DNA from: Shiella aurantiaca
GTDB taxonomy: Bacteria > Bacteroidota > Bacteroidia > Cytophagales > Cyclobacteriaceae
Direction of reading: 5' to 3'
Assembly: GCA_030412945.1 (NCBI GenBank)
Contig: JAUHJS010000008.1
Location: 124,001 to 188,000 of the forward strand
Length of the DNA: 64,000 bases
Position 1 is the stretch's first letter. Each line of letters opens with the position of its first letter. A program made the position numbers and the translations under genes. The notes under the pieces were generated by a model that made no database searches, was not told the origin of the DNA, and worked only from the letters and a program-made list of their open reading frames with translations. Of the stretch, positions 58,671 through 64,000 are shown in pieces.

Positions 58671-59696
58671 TTAGGTATACTGTACATAATGCTCCCACTT
58701 ATCCAGCAATTGGCTAAAATCGGCCGGAAGTTCCGAATCGAACTGCATGTGTTCGCCCGTAGCCGGATGAATAAAGCCTAAGGTTTTGGCATGCAGCGCT
58801 TGGCGCGGCATCAGCTTAAAGCAATTGTCCACAAAGGATTTATATTTAGAAAAGGTAGTTCCTTTCAGGATAATATCGCCACCATAGGTGGCATCATTGA
58901 ACAAAGGATGGCCGAGGTATTTCATGTGCGCCCGGATTTGATGCGTGCGCCCGGTTTCCAAATTACATTGCACCAAAGTAACATAGCGCAAGCGCTTCAG
59001 CACTTTATAATGCGTGATAGCCGTTCGGCCAAAATCCCCCTCGGGGAAAGTATCAGTTATCCTGCGGTCTTTCAGGCTGCGGCCCACGTTAGCATTTATG
59101 GTTCCGCTATCTTTATCTACCTCACCCCATACCAAGGCATAATAGGTGCGCTCAATGCTGTGATCGAAGAATTGACGCGCCAGATGGGTCATGGCTTTTT
59201 CACTTTTGGCAATCACCAAAAGGCCGCTAGTATCTTTATCGATACGGTGCACAAGTCCGGGGCGACCATCATTGCCGGGTAGCTGAGGTAATTGGCTAAA
59301 GTGATAGCTTAGCGCATTTACCAAGGTGCCACTCCAATTGTTATAAGCAGGATGCACCACCATGCCTGCTTCTTTATTCACAATCAGCAGGTGGTCATCT
59401 TCATACATAATGTTCAGAGGAATATTTTCCGGCACCACATCTGTATCGCGGGGTGGCTCGGGCAGGGCAATCACAATCACATCATTGGGATGCACGCGGT
59501 AGTTGGGCTTAATGGCCTTGTCATTTACCCGCACAAATTCGTTGCGGATGGCTTCTTGCACTTTATTACGACTCACATTGGATAGCCTGTCCATCAGAAA
59601 CTTATCAATGCGGATAAGGCTTTGCTTGGGGTCGGCCTCAATGCGATGATGCTCGTATAATTCTTCGTTTTCTTCTTCGGGAAGGTGGTTTTCCAT
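58671..59696 (-). CDS. rluD: 23S rRNA pseudouridine synthase, RluD-type
   Basis: A 341-residue RluA-family enzyme. An N-terminal S4 domain (RIDKFLMDRLSNVSRNKVQE) precedes the catalytic domain with GRPGLVHRIDKDTSGLLVIA, where the Asp of HRIDKDTSG is the nucleophile, then GRTHQIRAHMKYLGHPLF. The S4 domain and RIDKDTSG signature fit RluD, which modifies helix 69 of 23S rRNA, though closely related RluC-type use is possible. Its ATG (59694-59696) overlaps the first ATG of the divergent EamA gene; a TATCTTTG box at 59719-59726 (minus strand) is a likely -7 element. Confidence 0.92.
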   Translation of the reverse strand: MENHLPEEENEELYEHHRIEADPKQSLIRIDKFLMDRLSNVSRNKVQEAIRNEFVRVNDKAIKPNYRVHPNDVIVIALPEPPRDTDVVPENIPLNIMYEDDHLLIVNKEAGMVVHPAYNNWSGTLVNALSYHFSQLPQLPGNDGRPGLVHRIDKDTSGLLVIAKSEKAMTHLARQFFDHSIERTYYALVWGEVDKDSGTINANVGRSLKDRRITDTFPEGDFGRTAITHYKVLKRLRYVTLVQCNLETGRTHQIRAHMKYLGHPLFNDATYGGDIILKGTTFSKYKSFVDNCFKLMPRQALHAKTLGFIHPATGEHMQFDSELPADFSQLLDKWEHYVQYT

Positions 59697-59751
59697 GGAG
59701 TATTTTAATCAATCGGCACAAAGATACAGCTATTATTCAATAACTTCGGGC

Positions 59752-60618
59752 GTGAAAAACTCCTTTCGGCATATACTGGAGCTCAACCTCGCCACTTTGT
59801 TGGTTTCCAGTTCGGGTGTATTGGGCAAAATGATTAGCCTTCCGCCCAGTATTACTATTTTGTATCGCTGTGTGTTGGCGGCTATTTTTTTATTTCTAAT
59901 TGCTCGCCTATTTAAAATCAGCCTGCATATCAATCCGAAGAAGCACTTTGCCTTTATGGTATCGGGTGCCTTTTTTCTAGCCTTGCATTGGGTTACGTAT
60001 TATTGGTCGATACGGGTAGCGGGAGTGGCCGTGGGCATGTTATCCATGTTTACCTTTCCGCTGATAACTACCTTGCTGGAGCCGCTCTATTTCAAAACGA
60101 AGTTGGAGCGTTTCAATGTTTTCACCTCCTTGTTATCTTTAGCGGGGCTGGCCTTTATCGTTCCTGAATTTTCGGTAGATAATCCCATTACTTTAGGTGT
60201 ACTTATTGGCCTAGTATCGGCTCTCGCATACAGCATACGCAATATTCTGAACAAGAAATATGTGAGCATATACACGGGTACTTCGGTCATGTTTTACCAA
60301 TTGCTGGGTTGTGTGGTATGGCTCTTTCCCTTTTTGTTTTTTGAAGAAATTGTGCCGCAGGGCAATGACTGGAGCTTGCTCATCATCCTAAGCTTGGTGG
60401 CAACGGCACTGGGGCATACGCTTTTTGTGATTAGCCTGAAAAACTTCAGCACCAGCACCGCCAGTATTATTTCCAGTGTACAGCCTGTATATGGCATTGC
60501 TTTGGCTGCTGTGTTGATGAGCGAACACAATCCGCCTCGGGTATTTATCGGGGGTGGAATTATCCTTGGCATTGTGCTTTTGCAAAGCATACGGCAAGGA
60601 CTAAAAAGTAGAGCCTAA
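59752..60618 (+). CDS. EamA/DMT-superfamily transporter
   Basis: A ten-helix drug/metabolite transporter with two EamA repeats (GVLGKMISLPPSITILYRCV in the first, VSALAYSIRNILNKKYVSIY and TSTASIISSVQPVYGIALAA in the second). I favour the GTG at 59752 (VKNSFRHILELNLATLL), giving 288 residues, because the frame from the ATG at 59695 would place its first 19 codons across the rluD promoter region and those residues are not helix-like. The ATG start would give 307 residues. It exports or imports an unknown metabolite. Its stop and the next ATG share one base (TAATG). Confidence 0.8.
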   Translation: MKNSFRHILELNLATLLVSSSGVLGKMISLPPSITILYRCVLAAIFLFLIARLFKISLHINPKKHFAFMVSGAFFLALHWVTYYWSIRVAGVAVGMLSMFTFPLITTLLEPLYFKTKLERFNVFTSLLSLAGLAFIVPEFSVDNPITLGVLIGLVSALAYSIRNILNKKYVSIYTGTSVMFYQLLGCVVWLFPFLFFEEIVPQGNDWSLLIILSLVATALGHTLFVISLKNFSTSTASIISSVQPVYGIALAAVLMSEHNPPRVFIGGGIILGIVLLQSIRQGLKSRA

Positions 60619-61496
60619 TGGAGTTTGCCGTACCGTATATCATGCCTGTTCCTTTTGAACATCCGCGTTTGACAAAAGCAGGCGTAGAGCTTGCGATAAA
60701 ATATTTGGATCAGGCGCATCCCAGCATTTCGGGGAATAAATTCTTCAAACTCAAATACAACTTGCAAGCCGCCCGCGTGCAAGGCCATACACGCCTTTTG
60801 AGCTTCGGTGGTGCTTTTAGCAATCACATTTATGCTTTGGCACATGCAGCTGAGGCTTATGGATTTGAAGCAATAGGTATCATTCGGGGCGAGCGCAGCG
60901 AGCCCCTGAACCCCACGCTTCAAGTAGCTGAACAAAAAGGCATGAAGCTCCATTTTGTGAGTCGCGAAGCCTATCGAAAAAAGACAGAAGAAGATTTTAT
61001 AAGAAATTTACAGCAGGATTGGGGCGATTTTTACCTTATCCCCGAGGGCGGAAGCAACGCTTTTGCGGTGAAAGGTTGTGCCGAAATCCTCTCTCCCGAA
61101 GATAATGCCTATGACTTCGCCCTAGTGGCCTGCGGCACAGGCGGCACCGTAGCCGGACTCATTAATACACCCAATAGAAAATCAAAAATTTTGGGTATTC
61201 CGGTATTGAAAGGCGGTTTTATAAAAGAAGCGATTCAGCCTTACCTTCTTCCTGATGTTAGCCATTATGACATCATAGAAGGTTACCATGGAGGCGGCTA
61301 TGCCAAGGTATCGCTCGAACTCCTTGCAGGCATCAAAGAAATGGACGCACTCGGCCTTAGGCTCGATCCGGTGTACACGGCCAAAGCCTTCTTTGCCCTG
61401 CTCGATTTGGCCGAAAAAGGCTATTTCCCGCGCGGTTCAAAAATCCTATTTATCCACACCGGAGGTTTGCAAGGCCGTGCCGGATTTGGGATTTAA
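60618..61496 (+). CDS. ACC deaminase / D-cysteine desulfhydrase-like PLP enzyme
   Basis: A 292-residue fold-type II PLP enzyme. The PLP lysine is in HPSISGNKFFKLKYNL near residue 42, the substrate loop LLSFGGAFSNHIYALAHAAE near 62 and the phosphate cup VACGTGGTVAGLI near 170. The family contains 1-aminocyclopropane-1-carboxylate deaminase and D-cysteine desulfhydrase; the Bacteroidota members are usually annotated as either, and sequence alone does not decide. It is translationally coupled to the EamA transporter, suggesting an amino-acid-like cargo. It converges on the aminotransferase-like gene, 5 bases apart. Confidence 0.85.
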   Translation: MEFAVPYIMPVPFEHPRLTKAGVELAIKYLDQAHPSISGNKFFKLKYNLQAARVQGHTRLLSFGGAFSNHIYALAHAAEAYGFEAIGIIRGERSEPLNPTLQVAEQKGMKLHFVSREAYRKKTEEDFIRNLQQDWGDFYLIPEGGSNAFAVKGCAEILSPEDNAYDFALVACGTGGTVAGLINTPNRKSKILGIPVLKGGFIKEAIQPYLLPDVSHYDIIEGYHGGGYAKVSLELLAGIKEMDALGLRLDPVYTAKAFFALLDLAEKGYFPRGSKILFIHTGGLQGRAGFGI

Positions 61497-61501
61497 AAGT
61501 C

Positions 61502-62407
61502 TTAAAACGGCAACTTCACGCCATATTTAGGAATTTGCTTAACGAAATGCGCCTGCAATTGGCTAAGCACAGTCGATTGGTTTTTATTTTCGATGCTGCG
61601 CCCGTCTATTTCTTTCACTGGTGTAAGTTCGCCCATAGTGCCTGTGGTAAATACTTCATCGGCATTATAAAACTCTGTTACGCTCAGGTTTCTTTCTTCC
61701 ACGGCTATGCCCAGTTCTTTGGCCATTTCAATCACCAGCCAGCGCGTGATGCCCGGCAAGCAGGCCTGCGGATAGGGCGTGAAAAGTTTGCCCTTCTTCA
61801 CCAAAAACACATTGGTAGCATTGGTTTCGGCTACGTAGCCATCCTTATCCAGCATCAGGGCATCATCTACTCCGGCAAAATTGGCTTCTATCTTGGCCAA
61901 GATATTATTAAGCAGGTTATTATGATGAATGCGCGAATCTAAAAAGGCCGGATTATTTCTGCGGATACTGGCCGTAACTAGGCGTATTCCCTCGGAATTA
62001 TTATACACCGGAGCTTTCCATTCGGCCAATACGATTAGTGTACAGCCCGATTGGTTCAGCCGAGGATCCATACCCGAGGTGATTTTTTCCCCACGGGTAA
62101 GCGTCATTCTAATATGCGCGCCCTCGCGCATGTCATTGGCTTTCAGTGTACGGAATACCGCCTCGCGGATGTAGTCAGCCGAGGGGATTTGCTTAAAATC
62201 CAGCGCCTTAGCGGAATACTGCATGCGCTCAATGTGCTGCTCCAGCATAAACACATAATCTTTATAAATCCGTATGCCTTCCCACACGGCATCGCCTCCT
62301 TGCACTACGCTGTCGAACACGCTTACTTTGGCCTCTTGGCGCGGCACTACGGTATCGTTGATGCCTACCCATATTTCGGCATTTTGAGGATTGTACTTTT
62401 GTAACAT
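61502..62407 (-). CDS. Aminotransferase class IV-fold protein lacking the PLP lysine
   Basis: A 301-residue protein with the full class IV (BCAT/DAAT) fold: VFDSVVQGGDAVWEGIRIYK, MLEQHIERMQYSAKALDF, AETNATNVFLVKKGKLFTPY, CLPGITRWLVIEMAKELGIA and TTGTMGELTPV. The lysine that forms the Schiff base in this fold (K145 in D-amino-acid aminotransferase, in RDIKSLNLLGNVLAKQEA) aligns without gaps to His in SRIHHNNLLNNILAKIEA near residue 166, so ordinary transamination is unlikely. Other PLP contacts (Glu in AETNATN, GITR, Arg in HIERM) are kept. It starts 1 base after the sulfotransferase-like gene, as one unit. Confidence 0.85.
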   Translation of the reverse strand: MLQKYNPQNAEIWVGINDTVVPRQEAKVSVFDSVVQGGDAVWEGIRIYKDYVFMLEQHIERMQYSAKALDFKQIPSADYIREAVFRTLKANDMREGAHIRMTLTRGEKITSGMDPRLNQSGCTLIVLAEWKAPVYNNSEGIRLVTASIRRNNPAFLDSRIHHNNLLNNILAKIEANFAGVDDALMLDKDGYVAETNATNVFLVKKGKLFTPYPQACLPGITRWLVIEMAKELGIAVEERNLSVTEFYNADEVFTTGTMGELTPVKEIDGRSIENKNQSTVLSQLQAHFVKQIPKYGVKLPF

Positions 62408-62408
62408 A

Positions 62409-63122
62409 TCAGGCTTTGATGCTTAGTTCTTGAAAATTTTTATAATAAGGTAAAGCTTGCGCCAGTACGGCTTGGCTGGTGCTATCTAGGTGTATTTCCT
62501 TTGTATCGGGCGGACTAAAACGGGTAGAGGCGTGCACATTGGCATACCAATAAGGTGCCCAGCTTCCATCATAGGTTTTGGGCCCGGCAGGCCAGTGCAG
62601 CATGGCTTTTTCAAAGGGCAGATGGATTTGTTGGCAAAGAGTGTTCAGCACCCCTTCCGGATTTTTACGTACCTCATTGCCTTCCAGTACGGCATAGGGT
62701 TTTCCGGCTTCTTGCAGATAGGCACGAAAGGCCTCTTGTTGCGCTAGGCCCAGGTCGTCCAAACTGGCGTTTTCAATCACTTTCTGATAGGAGAAAAGCA
62801 TTTGAGCAGGGTCGCGCACCAGAAAAACCGTAGTCCATTCGGCTAGCGTTTGCCAATCCAGGCCGCTCAGGTGGTGACCCATATTCTTAACAAAAACCAC
62901 CTCCTGCTGCTTTTCCAATGCTTGAATTTGCTGCATCACCTCCGTAGCATCAGCCGATTGACTGGCCAATACTTCCGCCCTACCCGGATGCGGAAGGCCT
63001 GTTTGTGTAAGGTAGTGCGCATAAAAAGGCTCATCGAGCACTACGGTATCGTGGCGCTGAGCGAAAGCATACATTAGGGCAGTGCTGATATTGCGCGGCC
63101 CCGAAACCAAGTGAATAAGCAT
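62409..63122 (-). CDS. Sulfotransferase-like P-loop protein
   Basis: A 237-residue protein, started at the ATG at 63122 (MLIHLVSGPRNISTALMYAF); the frame open from 63188 adds 22 residues overlapping a hairpin region. The opening SGPRNISTALMYAF is the 5'-phosphosulfate loop of sulfotransferases with Arg in place of the usual Lys, and VFLVRDPAQMLFSYQKV near residue 102 is the 3'-phosphate motif (RDP with a following Ser). Other strings are VVLDEPFYAHYLTQTGLPHP and KTYDGSWAPYWYANVHAST. The partner downstream is the lysine-less aminotransferase-like gene; in some eukaryotes these two parts are, from memory, fused in one protein in the same order. Confidence 0.85.
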   Translation of the reverse strand: MLIHLVSGPRNISTALMYAFAQRHDTVVLDEPFYAHYLTQTGLPHPGRAEVLASQSADATEVMQQIQALEKQQEVVFVKNMGHHLSGLDWQTLAEWTTVFLVRDPAQMLFSYQKVIENASLDDLGLAQQEAFRAYLQEAGKPYAVLEGNEVRKNPEGVLNTLCQQIHLPFEKAMLHWPAGPKTYDGSWAPYWYANVHASTRFSPPDTKEIHLDSTSQAVLAQALPYYKNFQELSIKA

Positions 63123-63143
63123 GGCAAAAGGTAGTATTTTGGG

Positions 63144-63254
63144 TGCACTTGTGCAAGGTGATTGGGAGCAGCGGATTCGCAAAACCAAATCACCTTGCCA
63201 CGAATAAGGGCCTTAATCGTTGCATATTTTGCTACGATTAGTGGCAAGTGCCAC
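63144..63254. promoter_or_regulatory. Chain of overlapping inverted repeats between divergent genes
   Basis: The 201-base gap between the sulfotransferase-like start (63122) and the gene at 63324 carries four inverted repeats whose arms overlap: TGCAC/GTGCA (63144-63155), GCAAGGTGATT/AATCACCTTGC (63153-63163 with 63188-63198), CTTGCCAC...TAATCGT with ACGATTA-GTGGCAAG (63194-63220 with 63234-63248), and GTGGCA/TGCCAC (63241-63254). Neighbouring pairs share bases and therefore exclude each other, as in attenuators or riboswitches. Which strand is transcribed is unknown. Confidence 0.5.
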
Positions 63255-63323
63255 AATTTCATACTAATCACTATCCTACTTTTTACCTTTTGGCGGTAAG
63301 ATTTCCTTTCTATATACTTGCAA

Positions 63324-64000
63324 ATGGAAAAGAAACTCTTCACCGAAAAGCAAATCAATATTGCAGCATTTTTAGCTGGCCCTATACCTCCGGGTTTGCT
63401 TATTTATAAAAACTATCAGGCCCTAGGCAAAGAAAAAGAAGCCTATCGCACCTTGGCAGGTACCTTTCTGTTTACCCTAGTTTTCTTTTATATTATAATC
63501 CAAATCCCTCAAGAAATTGGTGATAAAATCCCCAGTATGGTTTACAACGGGCTATATGGGCTTATAATATATTTTCTGTATCAAAAGTATTTAGCAAAGG
63601 AGGTTACAGAGGCTTTTGCCGCTGGAGCCAGTAAGGGTTCTAACTGGGCTGTGGCAGGTCTCACTATTGGTGGGCTCGCACTTAATTTGGCTTTGATTCT
63701 GGTGCTTTCCATGAACCAACCCTTTTATGAAGGCACTTTGGTAGCCGTAAACGGTAATGAGCTATACCACGATGAAGAGATTGCCACCGAAGACGTACAA
63801 AAATTGGTGGATAGGCTGCAAGAGGTTGACTTTTTTGGCCCCGAATATGGCAATGTAGTACGGCTGCAAGCGCAAGGGGATGCCTATCATATCACCGTGC
63901 TGATAGATCAAGAGTTTTGGAATGATCCAGCGATTATTGGTTTTCTGCGAGGCATTAAGTGGGGTATGGAGGCCGAATGGGAAAGACCTACCCAACTTCA
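63324..64000 (+). CDS. Hypothetical membrane protein, N-terminal part (runs off the window)
   Basis: An open frame from the ATG at 63324 to the window end without a stop, 225 codons visible. It begins MEKKLFTEKQINIAAFLAGP. About four hydrophobic segments are seen: IAAFLAGPIPPGLLIY, LAGTFLFTLVFFYIIIQIP, VYNGLYGLIIYFLY and WAVAGLTIGGLALNLALILV, followed by a soluble domain from about residue 133 (VNGNELYHDEEIATEDVQKL, VVRLQAQGDAYHITVLI). Codon use matches neighbours. The family is not known to me. It is divergent from the sulfotransferase-like gene across the inverted-repeat region. Confidence 0.75.
   Translation, partial: MEKKLFTEKQINIAAFLAGPIPPGLLIYKNYQALGKEKEAYRTLAGTFLFTLVFFYIIIQIPQEIGDKIPSMVYNGLYGLIIYFLYQKYLAKEVTEAFAAGASKGSNWAVAGLTIGGLALNLALILVLSMNQPFYEGTLVAVNGNELYHDEEIATEDVQKLVDRLQEVDFFGPEYGNVVRLQAQGDAYHITVLIDQEFWNDPAIIGFLRGIKWGMEAEWERPTQL

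Overview
The window reads as chromosomal DNA of a member of the Bacteroidota, most likely a marine or freshwater Flavobacteriales lineage; this is inferred from gene families, not from a marker-gene comparison. Pointers are a SusC-style TonB receptor with an N-terminal carboxypeptidase-regulatory-like domain, a GIN/DUF2807 protein, a GH3-family protein, a CvfB-like S1 protein, a membrane-anchored MutS-like ATPase, a Bacteroidota-type PHP phosphatase plus BY-kinase capsule set, absence of Shine-Dalgarno sequences before most starts, and promoter elements of the Bacteroidota type (TTG, about 20 bases, TAnnTTTG) seen best at 52663-52693 and 58594-58624. Coding density is high. I see no prophage, insertion sequence or CRISPR array.

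Layout. 1-3297: end of recJ, then lptB and a GH3-family gene. 3334-4415: two thioredoxin-fold genes. 4416-4941: a non-coding stretch with four DnaA boxes, a candidate replication origin. 4942-12311: a CLC transporter, a sugar nucleotidyltransferase, two nitronate-monooxygenase-like genes, small conserved proteins, a Gre-like protein and a SGGAD-repeat GIN protein. 12312-13008: a 700-base non-coding region leading into an ECF sigma/anti-sigma pair (both with TTG starts). 14417-22771: gltX, ridA, a degenerate 3-hydroxyacyl-CoA dehydrogenase, a PDZ aspartyl protease, a receiver-domain protein, sodA, tadA and yceI. 22862-24746: zf-UBP protein, ttcA and a hydrolase. 24846-39418: a long minus-strand run with slyD-like, mutS-like, uvrB, aroE, popT-like, comA-like, a TPR protein and an exopolysaccharide set (epimerase, PHP phosphatase, BY-kinase, Wza-like exporter, glycosyltransferase).

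39608-49794: a SirB-like/cytochrome c fusion, hflX, tRNA-Arg(CCT), a MarR regulator divergent from a TonB receptor, an M24 peptidase, murI, an NfeD-like/flotillin pair and an AT-rich orphan gene. 50014-58571: an M14 peptidase, small membrane and secreted proteins with a winged-helix regulator, a VOC protein, cvfB-like, rpiB, tatC and glyA. 58671-64000: rluD, an EamA transporter, an ACC-deaminase-like PLP enzyme, a two-gene unit made of a sulfotransferase-like P-loop protein and an aminotransferase-IV-fold protein that lacks the PLP lysine, and the start of an unknown membrane protein.

The strongest items for a second look are the sulfotransferase/lysine-less aminotransferase pair (61502-63122) with the overlapping inverted repeats just upstream of it (63144-63254), and the candidate oriC at 4750-4870.
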